Assembly: GCA_050084515.1 (NCBI GenBank)
Contig: CM114275.1
Span: 27,528,001 to 27,592,000, forward strand
DNA: 64,000 nucleotides
From: Blasia pusilla
Taxonomy: Eukaryota > Marchantiophyta > Marchantiopsida > Blasiales
Reading direction: 5' to 3'
Part shown: piece after piece, positions 10,568 through 21,830 of the stretch
Layout: each line of letters begins with the position of its first letter
How positions within the stretch are numbered: the first letter of the stretch is position 1
The notes under the pieces: model-generated
What the model was told of the DNA's origin: nothing
What the model saw: the letters and a program-made list of their open reading frames with translations, nothing else
Databases searched by the model: none
Made by a program: the position numbers and the translations under genes

Positions 10568-12788
10568 ATGGCCAAGAGACAGAAGACCATGAGTGCTTTC
10601 TTAGACAAGGGACGCCGGAAGGATATTCCAGATATCATTGCATTTTCTGGCTCATCTGATGGTAAAGATGAACAACATACGTCAAGCAGTAGTGCAGCCT
10701 TACCTAAGAAAGTTCGCGTAGCTTGGAAGGACGTTTGGTATTCAATGTACGACTGGATTGACTATGATTCAACCCTTGGTAGAATTTTTTGTAAAGTATG
10801 TAGGAAGGGTAAGGGGAAGAGTGCTTTTGCTAGAGATGGAGCAATCAATTGCAAAGTCTCTGCATTCACTGACCACGCCAAGTCCAATGAGCATATCAAA
10901 CTGTCATGGGCTGCAAATGGAGGTAAGCAATCGATGGCCAAGGCCATTGCAACAAAAAACCGAACTTGTGAAGTAGCCCTCCTAACATTGTTTAGGTGTG
11001 CATACTTCCTTGCGAAAGAGGAAATTCCATTTCTGAAATTCCCCAATCTCTGTAAGTTAATGCTTTCTGTAAATGCATCTATAACCAGAGATCTTTACCA
11101 CGATGAAAAGAGTTGCAGTGAAATATCTTATTATATCAGCCAAGTTCTACAGAGAAGAACTCTTTCAGTGAGGCCTCTCCCTTTTTTGGTATCATGATTG
11201 ATGAATCCACCGATATATATCATTCTGAGTCATTTAGTTGTGTTTGCCACTTTCATTGAAGAGGGTCAAGCAGAATGTTGTTTTCTAGGATTACTTCAAT
11301 GCGAATCCAAATCTTCTAATGCCATTACTAAAACCTTGTTGCAACTAATCAAGGATGGAGGGTTGGAGTTTACCAAGATGGTAGCATTTGGATCTGATGG
11401 GGACTCAACAATGGTAGGTAGCCAGACAGGGGTAGCTTCACAAATGAAGCAAAAGGTGAACCCCTACATTCTATCTGTTCATAGTGTTGCTCATAGGACA
11501 AATCTTGCTGCTTTGTCTGCTGCGAAAGCAGCTGATTGCAAGTCGATCTCTACTGAAGTAGATTCCATTCTCAATCTTTGTTCTTTGGTTACTTTCGGAG
11601 GTCCTCCAAGAGGAAAACAGTCCTAGCATCTTTGCAGGAGAAGTTCAATGACTCCCGACGAGTCATAAAAAGATACCATAAAATACGATGGTTATCTCGA
11701 TGGCAAGTTGTTTTCACATTGTGTGATTCTCTAGAATCGGTGTTGAGTTATTTCAGGGATATCTCTCCTTCAAAGGATGATGGGAATGCTGGTAATTTAT
11801 TTAACAAGCTAAGATCATTCCAAATGATCTACCAGTTGTATTTTCTGGCTGATATTCTTTCCATGCTTGCAAATCTGAGCAAGATTTTTCAGTACAAGTT
11901 TTTGGATGTTAGCACTGTAGTGAGTATTGTAAATTCCGAGATAGCTTCCATCACTATGAATTTTGTGATGGAAACACATGACTTAAATGCATCGACCTTC
12001 TCTGAAGAAACCGATTATCACATTTTACCTGATTTTGGGCCTCCAGGTGGCTATCTTCGATGCTTATAGTCCGAGATAAGGGGTAAAAGGTTCCATAGTA
12101 TAGAGATGTCCCGAGATCGTACAGGTAGGGACTTGGAGGCTGCCTGGTTCTTTCAGAAAAGGTTTGCTGAGAGTGTTTGTTCAGCCTTACAGGAACGATT
12201 CGAGATAACCATCTCATTGGTGCAATGAAAATTCTAAACCCCTTGCACATGCCTTCTAGACAGGTGGGATTGAATAGTTGGGGTTGTAAGGATCTTAATG
12301 ATTTGTGTGGTCATTTTGGAGGTGAATTACCTCTTAAGGGTCAGTTGCAACCTACTCTAATTAATTCTCCTATTGTGAAACAAGAGTTTCAGTCTTTCAA
12401 ACTGATGGCTACCACAGAGTGGAAGGATCGCAACTTCAGAGATATATGGGCTATGGTAAGTTGGAGTCCCTCTTTGCAATGTAAATTTTCAAACTTGTTG
12501 GTTTTAGCAAATATTGCTAGAGTCCAATGTGTGAGTATTGCCATTTGTGAGAGAGCATTCTCCATTCAGAATATGATCAAAAGCAAATCTCGCAATAGAT
12601 TGTCGACTAAATACTTAGATGTTGTTTTGAGAATTGCCTCTGAAGGATCTTTCTTTGATAATGAGGAGTTGCTAGCTGAGTCTGTGGTGTTATGGAAGAT
12701 TTCTGCCCATTTTAGGTATATATTTGCTAGTCTAGAAAAATATTTGTCTTCAGATGTGGGAGTAGACAACAGTGAAATATCTGTTTAG
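10568..12788 (+). pseudogene. hAT-superfamily transposase, frameshifted
   Basis: A cut-and-paste DNA transposase of the hAT superfamily, resembling the ZNF862/KIAA1586-like branch. The pieces lie in different frames: 10568-11197, about 11180-11626, 11578-12069 and 12177-12788. The first has a BED/TTF-like zinc finger (FCKVC near residue 77, then DHAKSNEH). The second opens with IDESTD, a typical hAT catalytic-core motif, and includes VAFGSDGDSTMVG, also typical of the core. The third has RWLSRW. The last has the C-terminal hATC dimerisation region, with NIARVQCVSIAICERAFS and then NRLSTKYLDVVLRIA. At least two frame changes break it, so it is not active unless some are introns, for which I see no good sites. 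Confidence 0.85.
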
Positions 12789-12869
12789 TAGGATGTTTAT
12801 AAATTTGTTTGGTAGGGCCCTTCTAGAATACTTGGAGCCCTAAAGCTCCAAGTATTATAGAGGGTGAGG

Positions 12870-12923
12870 ATCCTTGGCTCCCAACCGGTGGGAGTATTAC
12901 CAGGTTCAACTCCTGCCAAGGAT
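12870..12923 (+). other. tRNA-like hairpin with a B-box-like motif
   Basis: ATCCTTGGC at 12870-12878 pairs perfectly with GCCAAGGAT at 12915-12923. Between them GGTTCAACTCC at 12903-12913 matches the Pol III B-box consensus GGTTCRANYCC. The spacing of 54 nt is too short for a full tRNA. It could be a degenerate tRNA or the head of a SINE. No A-box is convincing. Confidence 0.35.
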
Positions 12924-14010
12924 ATCATAGAATGTGGAATGGGGAACTTCAATAGATGTACTTGAAAGTGAATTTAGTGTTTAGTCTTTAGAATTTAAGT
13001 CTTCAGATTGTAGATTGTGGGAGTGAATGAATAAGAAAAGGTGGAATTCCACATGAAAAAAAAATTTCCGGGAAATATACCAACGGCCGGATTACTGTTG
13101 ACAACTTGCAAAAAAACGGAAATAAGCTGGACAGCAGAAATTTGGACAGAAATTTAACGTGGGGACAAAACTAATTTTCGGATATCCACAGATTAATATT
13201 AAAAATATCAGAAAAATACTTGTACACATGATAACACCCTCCTGGATCCGGTAACCTGTAAAAGAAATCGGGTAATAGAAAATATTACCAGTAATACTAT
13301 GGTAATTCAAAAAAATATTCCCGAACCCTGGTTTCCCCTTCGTTTCGGCTCATTTGGAACCATACATAGAAACTTACTATTTCAGGTAAGTTTTCATATG
13401 GGGAATAGTTGAATTTCCATTTTGGGAAGTTTCCCTTGACTCGCTACAGCAAGTCAATAGCCAAGGAGGTCACCTGTGAGCGTAGGTTACCGTTGAGAGG
13501 GCGTAGGAGAGGGAAGGGGGTATATCTCAAAGAGTGAGAGTTTGAGAGCTCATTCTCTCTTTGTTGAACCTCTTGGCATAAGGCGGCGGAGCTATGGTCC
13601 CTTGCCTTGTAAGTGTAACCCAAGCCTCTCATTAGGAGAGTGGGTTTGGTTTGACATGAGAGAGAGTACACACCTTTCAGAGCTATGGTGTGAGATGGTG
13701 TAGAGAGAGATTGGATCTTACTTTACAAAGAGAGAGTGAGAGAGCTTCATGGGGGAGCTCCCTGGTCACTCATTGCTTTTGCAGGTTGGGGACCGTGTTC
13801 TCTGTTCAACGGCTCATGGGAATGCTCAACGGAGCAAGGGCAACTTTGATTGTTCTTTGCATTTGCCGATTTTTCGTGTGGAAGAATGGCGCACGGAAGC
13901 GATGCCCAATTTTTTATAGGGATTAATTATGGGGGCGGGTTGCCCCATGCCCGCGCTCTCAAGAGCACGATGTAGCTTGATGATTTGTATTTTTACAGGT
14001 TTTACATTTT

Positions 14011-14052
14011 CTTTGGGAGAAATCAGCGCGGAAGCGCTGATTTCTCCCAAAG
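14011..14052. repeat. Perfect 19-bp palindrome
   Basis: CTTTGGGAGAAATCAGCGC at 14011-14029 is followed by GGAA and its exact reverse complement at 14034-14052. The sister sequence near 28040-28080 has only one arm, so the second arm was gained in this copy. Confidence 0.9.
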
Positions 14053-14176
14053 AGCTGTCGAATTTTGTGTAGGAGAAAGAGACATTGGGCTTTACAAAAT
14101 TCCCCGTCAGGTTTTACTGGAATGTTCGATTCTAAATATGTTTTGACGATGTCGTAGATCGTGAAGTTGTGCACGT

Positions 14177-15453
14177 TGTCGTGTCGAGAGCCTTTCTTCG
14201 AGAAAGGGCATGCCTTCTAGCTACGGCAGACGTGGTCGATGCAAGATGAACTCTTTGAGAAGTTCTCCTTTTTCAATATAGAATTATTATGTATACTCTC
14301 CATTCTCTCACGACAGATATCACAAATGGAAGTGCCGAGGCGATCACTTCTTCATAACATCGGACCCCAAAATTCCTACCTATAAAATCCCTATAAACTA
14401 TTTTACACTTGTATACGAGGAAGATAACACAACTAGTGTTAACCCCTACTTGAGCAGGCCTATTGACATCCATGGATCGCTATATAAGGACTACAAAATT
14501 CAATCCCATATCCTTCTATATGTGACGATAGGAAGGATCATCGGAGTTGGAGACTGCATGACTTGGTTCATGAACGCCTCCCCAAAGTGATAAACTAAAC
14601 AACAAGTGAACCAGTGCCTATCTACAAAGAGTACTTTGACATGGTATGGATTGAGGAAAGGAAAGTCGGGCACAACTCGTGCTCCACCCCTATCCATGCT
14701 TGAGAAGCATTCTCTACTCTCCTCAAGAATGGGTTTTGACGGAACTATTCTCCTAAGAAGGGTAATCCACTCTCATTAGGAAAGCAAAAAGCCAAAACAT
14801 TCACTATTTTAGTATGACTAAACTCCTCTTAGGTAACAAGCCTTTCATCTCCATACACACACGCCACATTCTAGAAACATCTCGAAGAATAGACCATGGT
14901 CAAGTTACTCTCCCAAGAGGGGTGATCCACTCTCATTGGAAGACCAAGCAATCCCAAAGCCATACACTCAAGAGTGACACGAGAGACTCAAGATGGAATA
15001 GAAGGTGATAAATCCTTGAAGGTCCCTCCTCTTTGAATACTCACAAGGGATCCACAAGAGTACGAAATAGAGCTAATCGTATTTTGTGCCACATGACTTC
15101 CTCTCAAGGCTTAGCCAATCACATTTTGACACAAGTAGATTTTCTTTTATCTCTTCCAAAATATCCTCTTTTACCCACTTGATATTTTCCAAATTACCCC
15201 AACTAACCTAGCCACCAACCAAGACTACTTTTTCTTTTCATTAAAGCACCAACCTCACTACTTTACTTTTATAAAGTCATCTTTTATTTATTACCTCTTT
15301 TCCTAAAATCGAGCCCGTATAAAAGAGGCACCATAAAGAGGTTTAAACATGGGAATTTCTTTTTTCTAAGCTAATTTACTTAATACTAATAAAATTCTAT
15401 CTAACACTTAACGAGGAACGAGTTGACACACTGACTGATTTTACTATACGACA
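14177..15453. mobile_element. 1.28-kb LTR-like insertion with 4-bp target duplication
   Basis: Element A is interrupted here. The sister copy near 27920-27945 is continuous across the site (GCACGTTGTGCAAC on its sense strand). The insertion begins TGTCGTG and ends ACGACA, giving TG...CA ends with short inverted termini, and ACGT flanks both sides (14173-14176 and 15454-15457). A TATATAAGG box at about 14481 suits an LTR promoter. No coding sequence is present, so a solo LTR is most likely. It contains an internal near-repeat around CCACTCTCATT (14768 and 14928). Confidence 0.7.
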
Positions 15454-16584
15454 ACGTTGTGCAACAAACAGTGCACAATCTGGAGTTAGGAGCAAAAAGT
15501 TATGGTCAATTTTGCAAAACTGCCATTGTTAGGCGATTTTTAGGGTTGAATTGTTCAAACCTTAAACCAGCCGCCACGCCGGCGGCAGCCGTCGTTGTCA
15601 TAGTCAGCATCAACAGTCAACCATCATTGTCACCGGTCGACCGTCATCAGTAACGGTCAACGGTCCACCGTCCGTTGTCCACCCTTTGGTTGCCATTGCC
15701 GCCATTATGGAGTGGAGGGTCGTTCACGACGTTCGTTGATTCTCTTACTTGCGCCACCACGTACTTTGTTTTGGCCGCCAACGTCATCGCAGTTTCATCA
15801 TCAACAAGTGATGGAAGACGACCTCCGGTTATGGTGTTTGAGTTTTTATTTCATGTTGCTATGTTGTGATTGGTAGCCGCTCGACGACGATCGAGTACCG
15901 TGCCGTGACGCCCATAACTACAACGCACCGCCGATTGCTGTGTCGTGCTGCTCGTGGCCGCACCGTACCGTCTCAATCATGGAACCACTCCTTCACTAAG
16001 GAGCGCAGCATGTGAATTTCTGATTGAGGAGGGTATGCCGCCGAGTGCCGCACCCCATTCCCGAGAGCCGTGCTATTTGTAGCCGTTTTGTACTGCTAGT
16101 GCCGTATTGGACCGTTGGACCTGCACCGCACATCGAGGAGGTTGAGCAACGTCAGTATGAGAGGAGCACGACTTGCTGATTGGAGGATTTATCTTCACGA
16201 CCGAGTTGGGGTCGAGATTTGCAGTTGTTGTGGAGTGAGATCGACATGTGTTTAGGTTATCCATTCTGGTCCTTTACCCTGCACGTGTGAAGGATTTTGG
16301 GATTTTGATAGTTTATTTGGGCATATTGTGTTGTGTGGATGCTAAGAGCATCATTCATGTATGTGGTTTAGGGGACATAGACTTGTGCGGGATGTCCAGA
16401 GTTGAGGGTAGGTTTTTGATGAGATGATAGTGTGGTCGATTTTCCGCACCACGCCGCGTGTTGGCGCACGTTACACATCTCAAGGAGAGAGTGTGTAGAT
16501 CGAGTGCCGCATGTTTGGGATAAGTGATTCAGGGATTACTTGCGAGTTTGAGAGTGATCGGGTGAGAGGGGCACGAGGGTCATC

Positions 16585-18230
16585 ATGGCATCCGTTCGGG
16601 ACTTTGAAAGACGAGGTGGTGAATTCGAGAGTAGCTCTAGTGGTTTTACGCGGAGTGGCGCGAGGTTCCAAGGGTCTCTACTTGAGGGACCACCTCGACC
16701 TCCTTCTATATCATCGTCAGATAAGGGGGACGATGTAGAGGAGTTTGTGAGCACATCACCACATATTGTGAGTGGTCCTACCAGTTGGGTGTACGAGATG
16801 GACGACCGGGGTAGACGACCGCGTAGGTTTTCAAGTGTAGTAGGCACGATTGAGTTGCACGATTTCATAGCAGATTTTAGGAGTTGGTGCGACTCCCAGT
16901 GGGCCATGAACTCTAGAGGGTTCAACCCATTTACAACATGAAACGATATGTTCCAGCATTTAGAGGGGGCGCCCATGGACGATTACCATGAGTTCTCTTA
17001 GAGATATGCATTTGAGATCGAGGTGTGGAGGCTTTACTATGACCCACATTATGTGTCATGGACGGAGCTGTTCCCAGATGAGGAGGAGGAGTTAGGAGAG
17101 GCTACTTCCTCTTCCACTAGTGACATTTTAGGAGGGGTCACTCGCACTGGATCAGTTGCACCATCTAGTCAAGTTCGTCCCAGGTTCAACCCTGTGGTTG
17201 AGTTATTTGTTGAGTTGAGGGCGAGCTATCAAGGGGTACGGACGGAGAAGTTGCAGAGCATCCACAACTTCTAGAGGCGCCCGGGTGAGAGTTTGCATGA
17301 GGCTTACACTCGCTTGCGTCGGTTGATCAATGTCACTCAGGGGGTGATAAAGGCTCAGGCTATCCAGTCATGGTATGCGATGCTGGACCGGCCCCTCCGG
17401 ACACGTGTGCGGGAGGGCGTGCTTCTTATGAACACCTCCCCTACGTTGAGAGATTTTTTTAGGACCGCCGAGAATATCGAGACCAACATGGCGGAGGAGA
17501 GCGTACCACCATGAGTTCTAGGCGAGAGCAGTCACGATTGGCTGCACCACCTGTGCAGCAACGTGGACTTCGAGATAGGTCGACTGTGGCACCACAAGCT
17601 CAAGGAGCATATCGGGAGGCCATGCCACAGAGACCTACGCCTTCACATGTGGCTCAGCAGTAGCCGCCTACTATTACTTGTTGGTCATGTGGTAGAGCCC
17701 ATCATCAACGCGATTGCACTCCTCATGGTCATGGACGTGTGCCTCAGCATGGAGGAGGAGATGGTGGTGCACCAGAGGTTATCAGTGTGACTATTGTCAA
17801 AGGTATGGTCATACATGCGCCAAGTGTTTCAGTTTACATCCTGAGTTACGTCTCGACCGAGGGCCAGAGAGGGCACCATAGCGAGTAGCCGATCCGAGTG
17901 GGCCTAGAGATAGTGCACCGGGTGGTCCCATTGGGGGACGAGGAGCTCGAGTTGCCCGACATGGTGGTGGAGCTGCCCGTGGAGGAGGTAGAGTACCACC
18001 ACCTAGACGCGCTAAGGGAGACACCGGATGTGAGGCTGGGATGGTTGCTTAGATGCAGTAGCTACAAGAGCAGATTGCCGTTATGGCATTGAGGTTACCC
18101 GATGTCGGATCCGTGGCATCGACATCATATGGAGCAGCCAGAGATATGGAGGATCCTGGTTGGATGTGCGGGGTTGCCCAGATGGAGGCCGCCGCAATTA
18201 TGACCCATGGAGCAGCCTCAGAGTTGGATC
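16585..18230 (+). pseudogene. Gag of element A with CCHC zinc knuckle
   Basis: The structural polyprotein of a Ty3/gypsy element, broken by stops. The opening (from 16585) reads MASVRDFERRGGEF and then a Ser-rich stretch. GTIELHDFIADF starts the capsid-like region. RPGESLHEAYTRLRRL with LRDFFRTAENIE (17275-17490) resembles the Retrotrans_gag capsid domain. A knuckle CDYCQRYGHTCAKC at 17786-17827 fits C-x2-C-x4-H-x4-C. Stops at 16939, near 17000 and after 17270, plus frame changes, make it non-functional. D carries a matching gag. Confidence 0.8.
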
Positions 18231-18720
18231 CATAGCAAGGGGAAGCTAGAAAACAGACTAAGCTTCCTCAGTCTTTCATGTTGTCCGAAGCGATGAGGAC
18301 CCCATCGATGGGTCCTCATCAAAGTCCTTGGAGAGTTTGTGATATTGTTGGTATGCAGGCACGGAGGGCGATGGAATAAGCGAGTGCAACGACTCCTATT
18401 TTTGATGCTCATGAGGTACATGTGTCGAGTACGTTGTTGGGGGCGGCCACCGTTGTGTACCGCACTCCTTTATTTTCTGCTTTCGATGTTATCACGTTAT
18501 GGGTTACGCCCGCCGAGGCTTTTTCGGCTGGCCGCTTCACTATGTGAGCGCGGAGTTGGAGTTCCTGCATCACGTTCAGAGGTGATTGCAGAGGAGGTGA
18601 TGGACTTGCCCTTGGAGCAGATGCTCGGGCCGTCCATGTGAGATTCATGGCAGGCTGCGGCAACTAGGATGGCGGAGATGCCCACTAGACTCGCGATAGA
18701 GCGTGCCGTGGCTTCTCCTG

Positions 18721-18960
18721 GTGTTGTGTTGCTGGATAATTGAGAAGAGGTCTTCCAGTTGGTGAGTCTTGGAGGTAGAGCTTTTAGTCCGCGCTGCGGA
18801 CTAAAAGAGGGAAGCGTTTAAGAGGATTGGGCTTGACGAGAGTCAATGTGGAGCGTTGTCCATTCCAGATACAGACATCCTTGGATGGAGCAAGTACCAC
18901 ATAGTATATCACCCGATAGGAGGTCGTGGTGAGGATTCACCCGGGACATCCTACAGATGA
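18721..18960 (+). pseudogene. Protease region of element A, active site lost
   Basis: The segment aligns with the protease of element D (51400-51606). Both share GGAGCAAGTACCACATAG at their downstream end and a nearby CCATTC(A/C)AGATACAGACATC. In D the intervening piece encodes LLDSGAQSL, the aspartic protease core. In A that piece is replaced by a short palindrome at 18781-18807, so the catalytic Asp is missing. Confidence 0.6.
18781..18807. repeat. Perfect 12-bp palindrome at the lost protease core
   Basis: CTTTTAGTCCGC, then GCT, then GCGGACTAAAAG. It lies exactly where element D has its DSGAQ codons, and D lacks it. Confidence 0.85.
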
Positions 18961-19477
18961 GTCCGTGGTGCAAGCCAAGGCGATAGTGACTGATGGAGAG
19001 TCCTACGACGTCTTGGTTGGTGGAGCAGTATTATACCCGATGGGGTTTTTGCTGGATTATTGGGAGGATTCAGCGTCCTACAGGCCAGGATGGCAATCAC
19101 GTGATAGGTGTCTTAAACCCGTTTGATTCACAGGTGCAGTGATCGAGCGACGGCCAAGAGAAGTGGCGACCTTAGCAGCATTTAGCAATGCCATCACTTG
19201 GCTTAGTGATTTGATTGAGGGACATGTCCATGCAGAGGATACTCCCATTTCTGACGTTTCTATGGAGAGCAGTGTTATGATAGCCACATCATTTCGTGGA
19301 GGAGAGGTGCCATTGTGGAGCTTGACTGAGGAGCTTCGACGATTGGCAGATGAGCACGTGCAAACCACGTGGAGCGAGGCCTTTGCACCTGAGCGTGACA
19401 GTTCTAAGGAGCCCGAGGTAGCAGGGAGTGCTACGATGACACCCTTGGATAACACACCCATTGTGTGGTGTATCTTG

Positions 19478-20434
19478 GAGGAGGGTATTCGAGTGTTAGA
19501 TCTCTTTGGAGGGATTAGCACTCGGTTAGCTGTTGTTTTGTAGGCAGGAGTGCGAGTGCAGCAATACTTATATGTGGAGAGTGATGATGTTGCAAGGCGC
19601 ATCTCACTACAACAAGTGGCGCAGTTACGCCTACATTTTCCCGACTTATTTTCTGCGTCCGTAGTACAGGGGTACCAAAGTTCCCTATCGAGGGATATTT
19701 TGCTCTTGGGGGCGCATGAGTTAGAGCGGGTAGGGACCATTGATTTGGTCATTGCCGATTGGCCATGTCAAGGCCAATCGAGTGCTGGATGAGGCAACGG
19801 GTTGGCTGAGACTCGGTCCATGTTGTTTTGGGAGATGTTGAGGGTCTTACGACAATTGTAGGAGCATCAGTCTCGTTCTCCGGCCTACATTCTAGAGAAT
19901 GTGCCGATCTTACGAGACTCCAGGTCACGGGTGGTGACAAGTGCTCATCAGGTGCGTGCCTGGATTGGCCCAGCAATGTTCTTGGATGCTTCGAGTGTAG
20001 GTTCTAGAGCCCATCGCCCGTGTCTATGGTGGACCAACTTGGTGCCCCATGCGATGTTACGGAGGGCGTATACGAGAGTGGAGCGCCCCTCCCATTTGTT
20101 AGTGGATGCCATTCTTGATCTAGGTCGTCAATCATAGGCACTAAGGCACGATGATTGACCACCGTTGATTATGGTCAACAGCGTAGACAGGTCGCAGGCA
20201 GCCTTGCCCATGTTTGTGAGTTTTCCCGCTTCCTATGCATACAAAGAGTCCGGTCCTAACTTGGTTTGGGATGACCAGGTTCAGCGGTTGATGGAGCCCA
20301 ACAGCAACGAGAGAGAGAGAGCGATAGGATTTCCAACAGGAATGACGGTAGTACCATCACTGTCAGAGGCATCATGAGGCCATGTCTTGGGTCAGGCGAT
20401 GGACTTGAACTGCTTGACATGGATCCTCAGCTTG
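19478..20434 (+). pseudogene. C5-cytosine DNA methyltransferase domain of element A
   Basis: This domain would transfer methyl groups to cytosine C5. Motif I is RVLDLFGGIST (19490-19522), the S-adenosylmethionine loop. Motif IV is DLVIADWPCQG with the catalytic Cys codon at 19766-19768. Motif VI is ILENVP (19889-19906). SRAHRP-LWWTNL near 20000 matches motif VIII and resembles the AHRARYFWGN region of animal DNMT3. NERERAIGFPTG near 20310 matches the region before motif X. VLGQAMDLNCLTWIL (about 20384-20430) is motif X. The motifs are in the standard order, unlike the permuted plant DRM enzymes. At least six in-frame stops break it. It lies between protease and RT, not in a host gene. Confidence 0.88.
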
Positions 20435-20739
20435 GAAGTGGCTGAGCAGCGCCGTATGAGATTGCGACAGATCACAGCGGTTACGTTGGTGAGCCCCATG
20501 CCTACCAAGATGGTGAAGGCAGTGGATGCGGGCGAGACTCGAGAAGATCTACACACCATGGGAGATCCGGAGAGACACCCTTGGAGTTCTTGGGATGTTT
20601 TGCAGGTACGCCAGGAGATGATAGCCACAGCATCGAGCGTAGTTCCGGGAACTGCATATGGAGAAGATCAGAGTTTGCAGTTAGCTGCAAGAGAGCGGTC
20701 GAGTGTTGTTGTTTGAGACGGGGTTGCACCATAGCAACC

Positions 20740-21415
20740 ACCGATACCCATGCCGGAGAGTCCTACCGTAGTCACGATGGAGACTTGGGAGCCAGATATG
20801 AGCCCTAAGTGGACAGGAGGAGAGCGGTGCCGGATACATCAGTTCCTCGAGACTTATACGAGTTGCTTTGCGTTTAGCATGGAAGATATGGGTACGCTGA
20901 AGGTACCGGGGATCCGCATTGAGTTGTCGAGTGATACGCCGATTTTTTGACGGTCCCACAGGTACATTGATATGGAGAGGGAACTGATTCAGAGTAGGAG
21001 CCAGGACTTGGTCGGAGCAGGACTAGTGGGGATGTCACATGGGGAGTATGCATCTGCCATTGTCATGCCCGCCAAGAAGGATGTGCATGGTAGCTGGACA
21101 GAAAGGCGGACAAAATCCGATAGGTATGCCATGCCCACCCCCAAGGAGATCTTGCAAAGGTCTTCAGTTCATTGGATTTGCAAGCCAGATACCATCAACT
21201 GTCTATCAGATTGGAGGACGGGCAGAAGACGGCATTTTGGGGCATCGATCCTCACTGGAAGGATTGTTTGTACTAGTGGCGGTTCTTACCATTTGGGTTA
21301 AAGAACGCCTCGACTCAATTTTAGAGGGTTATGGATAGGATCTTGGCTGGTCTGGATTTTGCTAGGTGTTATATTGATGACATCGTAGTCTTTAGCGCCA
21401 CGGTTGAGGAGCATG
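20740..21415 (+). pseudogene. Reverse transcriptase N-terminal part, element A
   Basis: FLETYTSCFAFSMEDMG, then GIRIELSSDTPIF, IQSRSQDLVGAGL, YASAIVMPAKKDVHG and YAMPTPKEIL match the fingers region of Ty3 RT in B and C. The CGDYRPINRQ block kept by B is deleted. The YIDD-type core follows in another frame (gene text GTTATATTGATGACATC near 21370). The copy ends at 21415. Confidence 0.8.
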
Positions 21416-21830
21416 ACTCGCTACAGCACGTCAAGAGCCAAGGAGGAGACCTGCGAGCATAGGTTATCGTTGAGAGGGCTTGGGAGAGGGAATGGGGTAT
21501 ACCTCCAAGAGAGAGAGTTTGAGAGCTCATTTTCTCTTTGTTGAACCTCTTGGCATAAGGCGGCGGAGCTATGGTCCCTTCCCTTGTGAGTGTAACCCAA
21601 GCCTCTCATTAGGAGAGTGGGATTGGTTTGACATGAGAGAGAATGCACACCTTTGAGAACTATGGTGTGAGATGGTGTAGAGAGAAATTGGATCTTACTT
21701 TAATTGGAGATATTTTGGTACTTCTCGCCTCTGTGTATGGATGTCATGAGTTAGCATGGGATCGTGTGTGTTTGTGTGTATGTTCGATGACAGCGATGTA
21801 TGTTGTGTAGCAATGTGTACGCGCACCACA
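21416..21830 (+). repeat. Truncated LTR, forward
   Basis: The piece begins ACTCGCTACAGCACGTC without the first part of the LTR and runs to the LTR end GCGCACCACA. It matches 47580-47959 and, in reverse, 22448-22870. It joins element A inside the reverse transcriptase, so this is a deletion or recombination junction rather than a normal element end. Confidence 0.75.

Larger units (their letters stand above)
13333..16580 (+). repeat. LTR-type sequence and leader of element A
   Basis: 13333-13730 matches the body of the LTRs at 22448-23088 and 47370-47959: shared CGTTTCGGCTCATTTGGA, GGCATAAGGCGGCGGAGCTA and CTCTCATTAGGAGAGTGGG. After about 13727 it leaves the LTR pattern and continues with sequence shared only with the reverse piece at 27027-28865. 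The leader words CTTAAACCAGCCGCCACGCC and CCACGTACTTTGTTTTGGCC occur in both. The stretch also contains a palindrome and a 1.28-kb insertion. No clear primer-binding site was found. Confidence 0.7.
13333..21415 (+). mobile_element. Ty3/gypsy element A with DNA methyltransferase, truncated
   Basis: The largest retroelement copy of the first subfamily. It has LTR-type sequence (13333-13730), a long leader to about 16580, gag, a damaged protease, a cytosine methyltransferase and the first part of reverse transcriptase. It ends abruptly at 21415, inside the codons after the VEEH that follows the RT active site, where LTR sequence begins. At its left it abuts GAACCCTGG, possibly a hAT end. Many stops and deletions show it is dead. 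Its closest relative here is element D (both read SATVEEH after the RT core), while B and C form the other subfamily. Confidence 0.85.

Noticed and set aside
19478-20434. A host methyltransferase gene disrupted by a nearby retroelement
   Set aside because: The same methyltransferase-RT junction occurs in three separate copies on both strands, with element-like divergence between them.
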